From Aphelidium insulamus (lineage: Eukaryota; Aphelidiomycota; Aphelidea; Aphelidiaceae): a stretch of DNA of 28,366 nt. This document shows, one piece after another, positions 19,712 to 27,277 of the stretch. The stretch is from the NCBI GenBank assembly GCA_036784855.1, contig JAZDSV010000104.1, positions 1 to 28,366 of the forward strand, given 5' to 3'. The translations under genes were made by a program, and so were the position numbers. Within the stretch, counting starts at the first letter, position 1; every line of letters begins with the position of its first letter. The notes beneath the pieces are model-generated. The model worked only from the letters and a program-made list of their open reading frames with translations, had not been told where the DNA came from and did not search any database.

Positions 19712-20245
19712 TTCTTGACTGTACTTGTTACTTGGTACTAGACAGCTATAGCCTTTAGTTGATACTGCAATCAACCTTTTTTAATGCGTACTTGGTGGAG
19801 GTTCTATGATATTAGCTGGTCAGCATAAATCAATGCCTTCAACACTATAGACAACAAACGGCCATGACTGTAACGTTTGAGCAGGCTTTCAAGACCGCAC
19901 TTACAGCACGAAAAACTGCCATGATATTATGAGCAACCATTACATACATTACATAATTAAAAATTATTACATTTGACACACATTCTGCATCGATGTGGGG
20001 CTCTCCTTGAATTCATTAATTATCGGGATATCGGTGGCGGTTACATTATCACCGCGGTGCTGCGTTAGTTAGCAGGGCCACTGCATTCATACCACAGACT
20101 GGTGCAAGGAAAAGGTGTCACCTGAAAGGTGTCTTGCCATCTGGCGGATTATATTAGTCCGCGTCATATATTATGATAACCAGTAATGTGGTCACGCTAA
20201 CAATGAGAACTTTTGGAATCATGAAAGATCAGTGTAATAGTATGC
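19712..20245. other. Intergenic region upstream of CSN4
   Basis: About 530 bp of AT-rich DNA with no coding signal. It should contain the CSN4 promoter and the 3' flank of the secreted Cys-rich gene. A small imperfect repeat, AAAGGTGTCACCTGAAAGGTGTC, is split over 20110-20132. Confidence 0.5.
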
Positions 20246-20251
20246 TTTATT
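20246..20251 (-). promoter_or_regulatory. AATAAA polyadenylation signal of the Cys-rich gene
   Basis: On the minus strand AATAAA lies about 20 bases after the stop codon at 20272, supporting this frame as a real transcribed gene. Confidence 0.6.
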
Positions 20252-20271
20252 TAAAATGTGCTGCCATGAAA

Positions 20272-20652
20272 TCACGCGCAGATTCTACTGCTCGAGTCAG
20301 TTACCCCGTTGTCGGTTTGCATAATCGTGTGGATGACAAGACACTTCTTTGAAAAGCACTGTAGATCAGAGTGGCAAACTTGGTCTGATCTTAGCAAACG
20401 AAAAGTGCATTTGCTGTTTCCATTGCAGTACAAATACTTTTTGCATTGGCGATGAGCTGTGCATTTTTTACCAAAGCCTAGCCGTGGGGCGCACCGTTTC
20501 TTTCGACAAAAAGCGGCTTCTCCGCATGGTGCGTTGTAAGTGCACGTTTGTACTGCAGTGGGCTTCTCGGGGACCTTGCCTTCTGCATGCAGCGCACTTG
20601 AGACAAGAAGTGAAGTAGCAATCATGCCAAAAATGAGGATGAAACGCGCCAT
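20272..20652 (-). CDS. Secreted cysteine-rich protein, 126 aa
   Basis: Single frame from ATG 20652-20650. Residues 1-22 form a clear signal peptide (MARFILIFGMIATSLLVSSA) with cleavage probably after ALHA. The mature part has 12 cysteines in a repeated spacing of about C-x5-C-x5-C-x4/5-C: APCGEAAFCRKKRC, KKCTAHRQCKKYLYCNGNSKC split as two short repeats, and QVCHSDLQCFSKKC. The unit GxxCxxxxxCxxxxYC is reminiscent of Dickkopf/EB-type disulfide modules, but no family can be fixed. The body is strongly basic. It lies alone on the minus strand, with its own AATAAA and no introns. Role unknown: extracellular binding or defence are possibilities only. Confidence 0.7.
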   Translation of the reverse strand: MARFILIFGMIATSLLVSSALHAEGKVPEKPTAVQTCTYNAPCGEAAFCRKKRCAPRLGFGKKCTAHRQCKKYLYCNGNSKCTFRLLRSDQVCHSDLQCFSKKCLVIHTIMQTDNGVTDSSSRICA

Positions 20653-20719
20653 TTTGTGTACATCGAAATGTTTCACTTGCCGATTTTATTCACGTGGCAC
20701 AAGGGGTTGCACAAATCCC

Positions 20720-21018
20720 GCGACCAATCACAGCATACATACAATTAATTCCGCCTCTATTTACACTACTGCGACGTCTGCATCCCGAGAAAACCCTCCA
20801 GTGGCGGGAAATGACCCCGAGTCAACGCCGTCTCCCATAAATATCGCCTTGCCGCGTAATCGCAGATATCTTTTCGACAGTCTGGTTCCAAGCGACCGCC
20901 AAAATGCCGAGGTGGACCCCACTTCCGCCCTTCCTGCTCGTGCCGGTGAGCGCCAGCAGTTTGCTGCATATTGCCGCGAGTTTAGTGATGCGGCGGGCGT
21001 TTCCCGGAGGATCAGTGT
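20720..21018 (+). CDS. Unknown eukaryotic coding stretch cut at the joint
   Basis: A plus-strand frame with coding-like composition reads [40 protein letters not shown], then [20 protein letters not shown] up to the joint with bacterial DNA. No start codon lies in this stretch, so an upstream exon or start is missing from the model; the left boundary given here is arbitrary. The family is not recognised. The sequence has the moderate GC of the eukaryotic genes, and the antisense frame that appears to extend gltB through here shows no similarity to glutamate synthase, so the plus strand is the likelier coding strand. Confidence 0.4.
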
Positions 21019-21019
21019 G
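21018..21019. other. Joint between eukaryotic and bacterial DNA
   Basis: At this point base composition, codon use, gene structure and gene content all change. On the right, the minus-strand gltB protein matches its family up to GAGAINPY and loses it at the next residue. On the left, a plus-strand eukaryotic frame runs up to the same place. The exact base is uncertain by a few positions (GTGTGTACGG). Confidence 0.85.
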
Positions 21020-23085
21020 TACGGGTTGATCGCACCGGCACCGAAGCCGACGAGCAGCGCCATGTGGTGCACCTCGCGGGCGTCACCGCACTCGACGATC
21101 AGGCCCGCCTTGGTGCGCTGCTTCTCGCGGATCAGGTGGTGGTGCACCGCGCCCGTGAGCAGCAGGCTGGGGATCGGCGCGTAGACCTCGTCGCTGTTGC
21201 GATCGCTGAGCACGATGATCCGCGCCCCGTCTTCGATCGCCTTGCTGACCTCGGAGCGGATGGCATCGAGCGCGCGATGCAACGCCAGCCCGCCGCCGGC
21301 GACGCGGTAGAGACCGGTGATCGTGACGGCCTTGAGGTGCGCGTACTGATCGGCCTCGCCGGCGTGCACGATCTTGGCCAGCTCGTCGTTGTCGATGATC
21401 GGGAACGGCAGCACCAGTTGACGGCAGCTTGCCGGGCCGGGCTGCAACAGGTTCGCCTCCGGCCCGACCGTCGAACCGACGGAGGTGACGACCTCCTCGC
21501 GGATCGCGTCGAGCGGCGGGTTGGTGACCTGTGCGAACAGCTGCTGGAAGTAGTCGAACAGCAACCGGGCGCGATCGCTGAGGATCGCGATCGGCGTGTC
21601 GGTGCCCATCGAGCCGAGTGGCTCGCCGCCGCTCTTGGCCATCGGGGCGATGATGATCTTCAGCTCTTCGTGCGTGTACCCGAAGACCTGCTGGCGACGC
21701 AGCACGCTGGAGTGGCTGTACTCGATGTGCTCGCGCTCAGGCAGGTCGACCAGCTCGACGAGCCCGTCCTGCAACCACTGTGCGTACGGCTCGGCCTGCG
21801 ACAGCGAGCGCTTGACCTCGTCATCGTCGACGATGCGACCTTCGGCCGTGTCGATGAGGAACATGCGCCCCGGTTGCAGCCGGCCCTTGCGGACCACCTT
21901 CGCCGGATCGACGTCGATCACGCCGACCTCGCTGGCGAGCACGACGATGTCGTCGTCGGTCACCCAGAAGCGGCTCGGGCGCAGACCGTTGCGGTCGAGC
22001 ACGGCGCCGATCACGGTGCCGTCGGTGAAGCACACGCTCGCCGGGCCGTCCCACGGCTCCATCAGCGACGAGTGGAAGCGATAGAACGCGCGCTTGTCGG
22101 CATCCATCGTGTCGTGGTTCTCCCACGCCTCGGGGATCATCATCAGCATCGCGTGGGGCAGGCTGCGGCCGGCCAGGTGCAGCAGCTCGAGCACCTCGTC
22201 GAAGCTGGCCGAGTCGCTGCCGCCCGGCGTGCAGATCGGGAAGGCACGCTCGAGGCCGGGGAGCAGATCGCTCTCCAGCAGCGCCTCACGCGTGCGCATC
22301 CAGTTGCGGTTGCCCTGCACGGTGTTGATCTCGCCGTTGTGGGCGATGTAGCGGTACGGGTGGGCCAGCGGCCACGACGGGAACGTGTTCGTGCTGAACC
22401 GGCTGTGCACCAGGGCGAGCGCGCTCTCCATCCGCTCATCGGCGAGATCGGGGAAGAACACCGCCAGCTGCGGTGTGGTCAACATGCCCTTGTAGATCAG
22501 CGTGCGGCTGGACAGCGACGGGAAGTACGTGCGCTGCTCGGACGGCAGCTCGTGCTCGATGCGCTTGCGGGCGATGAACACCTTGCGGTCGAGGTCGATG
22601 CCGACGCTTCCGGCTGGATCGGTGACGAACAGCTGCTTGAACGAGGGCTGCACCGCCAACGCCGACGCGCCGATCACGGTCGAGTTGACCGGGACGTCGC
22701 GCCAGCCGAGCGTGGTCAGGCCCTCGTCGGCGACGATCTGCTCGATCGCCGACTGCGCCTTCTCCCCGTCGACCGGGTCGGACGGCAGGAAGGCGATGCC
22801 GACGGCGTAGTGGCCGTCGGGCGGCAGCTCGAACGGGGTGACCGCGCGCAGGAACCCGTCGGGCACCTGGATGAGGATCCCGGCACCGTCGCCGGTGTCG
22901 GCCTCTGCGCCGGTGGCGCCGCGGTGCTCCATGTTGCAGAGCGCGCCGATGCCCATGGCGACGATCGTGCGGCTGCGCGCACCGGTGATGTTGGCAACGA
23001 ACGAGACACCGCAGGCGTCGTGTTCGAATCGTGGGTCGTAGAGACCCGAGGGCGCGGGAAGCCCCGCGTTGGGAAAGGAGTGCAT
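21019..23085 (-). CDS. gltB: Glutamate synthase large subunit, N-terminal 689 residues only
   Basis: GltB makes glutamate from glutamine and 2-oxoglutarate, the GOGAT half of ammonia assimilation. The product starts with a short propeptide, and the catalytic N-terminal cysteine of the glutaminase domain is Cys25 in HDACGVSF. The domain continues with [40 protein letters not shown] and [15 protein letters not shown], then the central domain to [20 protein letters not shown] and INPY at the joint. Complete GltB is about 1500 residues; the FMN-binding barrel with its Fe-S site and the C-terminal helix domain are missing. The minus-strand frame stays open beyond the joint to 20761 but with unrelated sequence. 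It is divergent from the DinB-type gene, with 215 bp between starts. High GC3 and the sequence suit an actinobacterium. Confidence 0.93.
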
Positions 23086-23300
23086 CGAGTTGTGAGCTCC
23101 ACGAAGTCGGCGGCGAACCGCATGTCGGCTGGGTGGCCCTCGGGACGACGCTGGCCCGGAAAGGTGAACTGGATGTTACTGAGCAGCGCGCTCCGGCGCC
23201 ACCTGGTTCTGCGCCGTCGTTCCGGAACGATCTCGTCCGCAACCTCGCGTACGGTGCCGAGATCGGTGACCAACCTGCCGATGCCACGAAAGGGAGCGTC

Positions 23301-24017
23301 ATGCCGGAGGAGTTCGAGGGAGATCTTTCCGAGTCGGTGTTCTGGGGCGCCGACCTCAGCCGTTCGGAATTCCGCGACGTCGACCTGACCGGAGTGCGCA
23401 TCAGCCACGCGTTGCTCGTCGACGTCGACATCGACGCGCAGATCGACCGGTTCGTCATCAACGGCGTCGACGTCACGGCCTACGTCAACGAGCGCGACCA
23501 GTGGTACCCGCTGCGAGCGATGATCCGCCCGACGGACCCCGACGGGATGCGTGCCGCGTGGACGGCGCTGGAAGCGACGTGGGGCGCCACCATCACTCGC
23601 GCTCGAGCACTGCCCGAAGCGTCGCTGCACCAGTCGGTGAACGGCGAGTTCACGTTCGTCGAGACGGTGCGCCACGTCGTGTTCGCCATCGACAAGTGGT
23701 TCACGGCTCCGATCCTCGGCGAGCCGTTCTCCCCCATCGGCCTGCCCAACCGCGGCTCGGTCGACTTCCCGTTCCCCGGGCTCGACTCCTCACTCACGCC
23801 GTCGGCGCCGGACGCGATCGCCGTCTTCGGCGATCGAGCTGCGAAGGTTCGCGACTTCGTCGCCGACATCACCGCCGACGACTTCGAGCGAACGATCGAC
23901 GTGCTCGAGAACGGCCCGCACCCATTGCGGGAGGGGCTGTTCACGGTGTTCGAGGAGTCCTTCTGGCACAACCGCTACGCCCTGCGCGACCTCACCGTCC
24001 TCGAAGCATCAGACTGA
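23301..24017 (+). CDS. Pentapeptide-repeat / DinB-like protein
   Basis: 238 aa. The ATG at 23301 has a good ribosome site (AAAGGGAG) about six bases upstream, which decides this start over longer open frames. Residues 1-45 contain A(D/N)LXX-like pentapeptides (FWGADLSRSEFRDVDLTGVR). The main part is a four-helix DinB-type domain (LEATWGATITRARALPEASL, VETVRHVVFAIDKWF) ending in FEESFWHNRYALRDLTVLE, where the histidines (RH, WH) are the expected metal ligands. DinB-fold proteins in actinobacteria often act as mycothiol-dependent transferases or isomerases; the actual substrate is not indicated. It is divergent from gltB and followed by a strong hairpin. Confidence 0.8.
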   Translation: MPEEFEGDLSESVFWGADLSRSEFRDVDLTGVRISHALLVDVDIDAQIDRFVINGVDVTAYVNERDQWYPLRAMIRPTDPDGMRAAWTALEATWGATITRARALPEASLHQSVNGEFTFVETVRHVVFAIDKWFTAPILGEPFSPIGLPNRGSVDFPFPGLDSSLTPSAPDAIAVFGDRAAKVRDFVADITADDFERTIDVLENGPHPLREGLFTVFEESFWHNRYALRDLTVLEASD

Positions 24018-24045
24018 AGCATCCCGACCGACCCCATCGCGACTC

Positions 24046-24082
24046 GGCGGGATCCTTCTCGGAAACCGAGAAGGATCCCGCC
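24046..24082. terminator. 17-bp perfect hairpin, terminator-like
   Basis: GCGGGATCCTTCTCGG and its exact complement flank an AAA loop, with one more G-C pair outside. It lies 28 bases after the DinB-type stop. There is no following T tract, as is common for GC-rich actinobacterial terminators. Confidence 0.65.
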
Positions 24083-24134
24083 CGGAACCACCGGAGCGCT
24101 CTGGCGCGTGGTCCGGTCGCGCGAGGATCGGTCG

Positions 24135-24515
24135 ATGTCGTACGACATCTTCATGCAGGGGTTCTCACGCGGTGATGCTGCAGACGGTGACGGCCACGCG
24201 GCGATGAGCATCCTGTCGCCGCTCATCAACGAGCGACAGGGCTCGTGGGCTCGCATCACGTTCAGCGACGGCGAGGCAGACGTGTACGGCATCGACGAGC
24301 CGGCGTCGGGGTTGATGTTCAACCACATCAGCGGCGAGTCGGTCTGGCAGGTGATGTTCGACGTCGCGGCCGCCGCCGGCTTCACGATCATGCCGATCGA
24401 TTGCCCCGCGTGCGTGCCCCCCGGTGTGTCGAGCGACGATCTCCCCACGCCGTTCTGCGACGAGGCCGTCGTCGTGACATCGGGCGACGCGCTGCGCGCC
24501 ATCGTGCTGTCGTGA
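24135..24515 (+). CDS. Conserved-looking small protein of unknown function, 126 aa
   Basis: Starts MSYDIFMQGFSRGDAADGDG; GAGGATCG lies just before the ATG at 24135. Hydrophilic and soluble, with ITFSDGEADVYGIDEP and a pattern of alternating strands, then FDVAAAAGFTIMPIDCPACV with a CPAC pair that could bind metal. The MSYDIF(M/V)QGF opening is familiar from small uncharacterised bacterial proteins, but no function is known to me. It is flanked by hairpins on both sides (24046-24082 and 24545-24581) and therefore is probably a single-gene transcript. Confidence 0.65.
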   Translation: MSYDIFMQGFSRGDAADGDGHAAMSILSPLINERQGSWARITFSDGEADVYGIDEPASGLMFNHISGESVWQVMFDVAAAAGFTIMPIDCPACVPPGVSSDDLPTPFCDEAVVVTSGDALRAIVLS

Positions 24516-24544
24516 ACCGGTGACGCCACGAGCCCGCGATCGCT

Positions 24545-24581
24545 GGCAGCAGATGTCTCGCTGAGGCGGACATCTGCTGCC
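24545..24581. terminator. 13-bp perfect hairpin, terminator-like
   Basis: GGCAGCAGATGTC (24545-24557) pairs exactly with GACATCTGCTGCC (24569-24581) around an 11-base loop, 30 bases after the preceding stop. No T tract follows. Confidence 0.6.
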
Positions 24582-24619
24582 TGCGCCAGACGCAGCGGGG
24601 CCCGACGTAGCATCGCCGC

Positions 24620-24997
24620 GTGTCGATGCCCCCGCCAGGTCCTGAGCGCCCGCCGAACTGGGGCAACAGCCCGCCGCCGCCCGGCTACATCGCCCCGAGT
24701 CCGTACGCGACGGGTCCGTACGGTTGGCCGGGCAACGCGCGCGAGCACCAGAACGGAACCACGATCCTCGTGCTCGGCATCCTCAGCCTCGTCGGGTGCG
24801 CGCTGCTCGGTCCGGTCGCCTGGACGATGGGCAACAGCGCGGTCCGCGAGATGGACGCGCAACCGGGTGTCAACTGGACCAACCGCGGCAACGTCACCGC
24901 CGGACGGATCTGCGGGATCATCAGCTCCTGCCTGATGATCGTCGGGGTCGCCATCTTCATCGTCATCCTCGTGGCCGCCGCAGCGGCGAGCAACTGA
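24620..24997 (+). CDS. Proline-rich DUF4190-type membrane protein
   Basis: 125 aa from a GTG start (an ATG two codons later is an alternative). The N-terminal 40 residues are proline/glycine/tyrosine-rich (PPPGPERPPNWGNSPPPPGY). The C-terminal part has two membrane helices (ILVLGILSLVGCALLGPVAW and MIVGVAIFIVILVAAAA) separated by MGNSAVREMDAQPG and a GRICGIIS turn, the layout of DUF4190 proteins common in actinobacteria. Function unknown; likely a small cell-envelope protein. The following methyltransferase starts 8 bases after its stop, so the two are probably co-transcribed. Confidence 0.75.
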   Translation: MSMPPPGPERPPNWGNSPPPPGYIAPSPYATGPYGWPGNAREHQNGTTILVLGILSLVGCALLGPVAWTMGNSAVREMDAQPGVNWTNRGNVTAGRICGIISSCLMIVGVAIFIVILVAAAAASN

Positions 24998-25005
24998 CCG
25001 CAGCC

Positions 25006-25770
25006 ATGTCGCCGACCGACCCTGCGCTGTTCTACACGGGTGTCGTCGCGCAGCTCTACGGCGCACTGCGCGGGACCGGTCCGTTCGATCCGACGCCGTA
25101 CGCGCGGTTCATCGAGCGATCCGGCCAACCGGCACTCGAGCTCGGCTGCGGTGAGGGCGATCCCTTGCTCGACCTGCTGGCGATGGGGCTCGACGTCGAG
25201 GGGCTCGACTCATCGCCGGACATGCTGGCCCGCTGCCGCGTCGCCGCCGCGACCCGGGGACTCGATCCCGTGCTCCACGAGCAGCCGATCGAATCCATGC
25301 AGATCGATCGCCTGTTCTCGTCGATCTTCCTCGCCGGCCCGACGTTCAACCTGCTCCCCGATGATGCGACAGCGCTGCGGGCGCTCGAGCGCATCCGCAT
25401 GCACCTCGCACCTGGCGGCGGGGTGCTGATCCCGCTGTTCATCCCGCGGCCCACCAAGCCGACGAACTTCGGGCGAGCTCGAACGCACACCACCGATGAC
25501 GGCGCCGAGATGCGCTTCAGCGCCGTGAGCGAGGTGCGCGACGACGTCGCTCGCACGCAGATCACCATGCTGCGATACGAGCTGCACACGGCGGCGGCGA
25601 GCGAGATCGTCGAACGCCCGTGGGTGCTCCACTGGTACACGCAGGATGGCTTTCGGGCCATCGTCGAGCAGAGCGGGCTCGCGGTCACCCGTGTCATGAG
25701 CGACGCCGGCACCGCGGTCGTCGCCGACGATCCGTCGTTCAACTTCCTGCTCCGCCACACCGACGCCTGA
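25006..25770 (+). CDS. Class I SAM-dependent methyltransferase
   Basis: 254 aa. Motif I is LELGCGEGDPLLDLL (about 43-57), followed by the acidic end of strand 2 (VEGLDSSPDMLARCR) and LAPGGGVLIPLFIP, the post-motif strand typical of the Rossmann-like fold. The N-terminal FYTGVVAQLYGALRG and C-terminal FRAIVEQSGLAV match small-molecule methyltransferases; the substrate cannot be told. It follows the DUF4190-type gene by 8 bases and converges on thymidine kinase, with 9 bases between the stop codons. Confidence 0.85.
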   Translation: MSPTDPALFYTGVVAQLYGALRGTGPFDPTPYARFIERSGQPALELGCGEGDPLLDLLAMGLDVEGLDSSPDMLARCRVAAATRGLDPVLHEQPIESMQIDRLFSSIFLAGPTFNLLPDDATALRALERIRMHLAPGGGVLIPLFIPRPTKPTNFGRARTHTTDDGAEMRFSAVSEVRDDVARTQITMLRYELHTAAASEIVERPWVLHWYTQDGFRAIVEQSGLAVTRVMSDAGTAVVADDPSFNFLLRHTDA

Positions 25771-25779
25771 GCGGTCTGG

Positions 25780-26382
25780 CTAGGTGCCGATCTCGCCGTT
25801 GCGGTAGTGCGTGCGGCACAGCAGCTCGTAGCGCACGACGTCGCCGAACAGCGGCTGCTCGCCGTGCTCGTCGGTGTCACCGACCACCACCGTCTCGCCC
25901 TCGTAGGTGATGTCGCCGTTGACGACGCGGGCGTTGTGCGTCGCCCGGGCACCGCACCAGCAGCGCGCCTCGACCTGCATCGGCACCCGCTCGTCGGCGA
26001 CCTCGAGGAAGCGCTTCGTGCCCTCGAAGAGCAGACCGCGGAAGTCGGTGATCAGCCCGAAGGCGAACACGTCGATGCCGAGATCGTCGACGGCGCGGGC
26101 CAGCTGATCGACCTGCTCCTCGGAGTAGAACTGGGCCTCGTCGCAGATCATGTAGTGCAACGGCCAGTGGTCGACGGCGAGCTTGTAGATGTCCAGCTCC
26201 GGCAGCACCTCGATGGCGTCGGCGGCGACGCCGAGGCGGCTGGTGACCTGTGCACCCTCGCGATCCAGCTTGGTCAGCAGCAACCCGTACAGGTCGCGGC
26301 TGGCCAGGTTGTGGTGGATCTGCAGCGCCATCGTGCTCTTGCCCGAGCCCATCGTGCCGAAGTTGAAGCGAAGGGTTGCCAT
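25780..26382 (-). CDS. tdk: Thymidine kinase
   Basis: 200 aa. It phosphorylates thymidine to dTMP in the salvage pathway. The Walker A loop is FGTMGSGKST (about 8-17), the catalytic glutamate lies in CDEAQFYS, and the lasso region with the thymidine backbone contacts is YEGETVVVGDTD. Zinc ligands are expected in the CWCGARATHNARVV and LLCRTHY segments; the first pair here is C-x-C rather than the more usual C-x2-C. Length fits type II bacterial thymidine kinases. It lies 14 bases downstream of the EEP-family gene on the same strand and is probably transcribed with it. Confidence 0.9.
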   Translation of the reverse strand: MATLRFNFGTMGSGKSTMALQIHHNLASRDLYGLLLTKLDREGAQVTSRLGVAADAIEVLPELDIYKLAVDHWPLHYMICDEAQFYSEEQVDQLARAVDDLGIDVFAFGLITDFRGLLFEGTKRFLEVADERVPMQVEARCWCGARATHNARVVNGDITYEGETVVVGDTDEHGEQPLFGDVVRYELLCRTHYRNGEIGT

Positions 26383-26396
26383 GACGGGCGCCGACC

Positions 26397-27206
26397 CTAC
26401 CCGGGCACCCGCAGGTCGACGACGACAGCGGCGTGATCGCTCGGCACCGTTGGTCCGGCGGGGCCGGCGACGGGCTCCGTGCCGGCCAGCCATGCACTGA
26501 CCGGGTTGCCGACCGGCTTCGGGCGCGGCCAGCTGATCAGCACGTAGTCGAGCCGCCGGTTCGGCCACGCGGTGTCGCCCTGGTACGGGTTGTCGCGCCG
26601 CCACGTGTGCCCCGGCCCGTCACCGACCTGCTCCCACGCATCACTGAGCACGAGGTTCGGGATCGGGCCGGCCCGCCGCCCGGTCAGCAAGCGCACCTCG
26701 TCGCTGTCGGGCACGGCGTTGAGGTCGCCGCACACGATCATCGGCAGTGCGGTGTCAGGGTCGCCGCGACGGCCGGCGGCGACCTGCAGGAGCTGCTCGG
26801 CCTGACGCTGGCGCACGCCGGACTCGTCGAACCGGTAGGCCAGGTGGGTCGAGGCCACCGGCCACGCTCCCCAGGGAGCGTCGACGTCGGCGACGAGCAC
26901 TCGACGGTGCCCCGGCGCTCCGTCGCCGCCGACGAGGGCGATGCTCTCGACGTTCGTCAGCGGCCAACGGCTGACGATGGCGTTGTGGAACCCGACGTCG
27001 CGCTGCGTGAACGGATCATCGGTGATGGCGACGTGCCAGCCCCGTGCGGCGCCGAGCTCGTGAGCGAGCGACGACCCGGCCTCGCTCCACACCTCCTGCA
27101 GGCACAGCACGTCCGGCGCCTGCTCGTCGATCACCGCCTCGATCGCGGGACGGCGCTGCTCCCAGGGGCCGAAGCGCCACCACAGGTTCCACGTCATCAC
27201 CCGCAT
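26397..27206 (-). CDS. Endonuclease/exonuclease/phosphatase (EEP) family hydrolase
   Basis: 269 aa from ATG 27206-27204. The metal-binding and catalytic motifs are in order: MTWNLWW (N), VLCLQEVW (E), STHLAYRFD, VCGDLNAVPDSDE (D, N), RRLDYVLIS and VPSDHAAVVVDL (D-H near the C-terminus). These enzymes cleave phosphodiester or phosphate-ester bonds with Mg. The absence of a signal peptide suggests a cytoplasmic enzyme; the substrate (DNA, lipid head group or nucleotide) cannot be told. It is the first gene of a pair with tdk and divergent from the luciferase-like gene. Confidence 0.85.
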   Translation of the reverse strand: MRVMTWNLWWRFGPWEQRRPAIEAVIDEQAPDVLCLQEVWSEAGSSLAHELGAARGWHVAITDDPFTQRDVGFHNAIVSRWPLTNVESIALVGGDGAPGHRRVLVADVDAPWGAWPVASTHLAYRFDESGVRQRQAEQLLQVAAGRRGDPDTALPMIVCGDLNAVPDSDEVRLLTGRRAGPIPNLVLSDAWEQVGDGPGHTWRRDNPYQGDTAWPNRRLDYVLISWPRPKPVGNPVSAWLAGTEPVAGPAGPTVPSDHAAVVVDLRVPG

Positions 27207-27260
27207 GGCACCAGCATGGTCCTCCACGACGGGGCTGCCGCAACCGACCATTTCTGACAT

Positions 27261-27268
27261 TGACGTCA
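27261..27268. promoter_or_regulatory. TGACGTCA palindrome in a divergent spacer
   Basis: A perfect 8-bp palindrome about midway in the 70-bp space between the EEP-family gene and the luciferase-like gene. It could be an operator half or chance. Confidence 0.2.
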
Positions 27269-27277
27269 CTTTGAGAT

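Noticed and set aside
20761..21018. Continuation of the gltB frame beyond the joint
   Set aside because: The residues after INPY have no similarity to glutamate synthase, and the composition changes to that of the eukaryotic part.
21064..23388. Plus-strand open frame of 774 codons opposite gltB
   Set aside because: It is antisense to a clearly recognised gltB; high GC3 keeps the opposite strand open. The product is an implausible run of R, H, D, V and A without any family motif.
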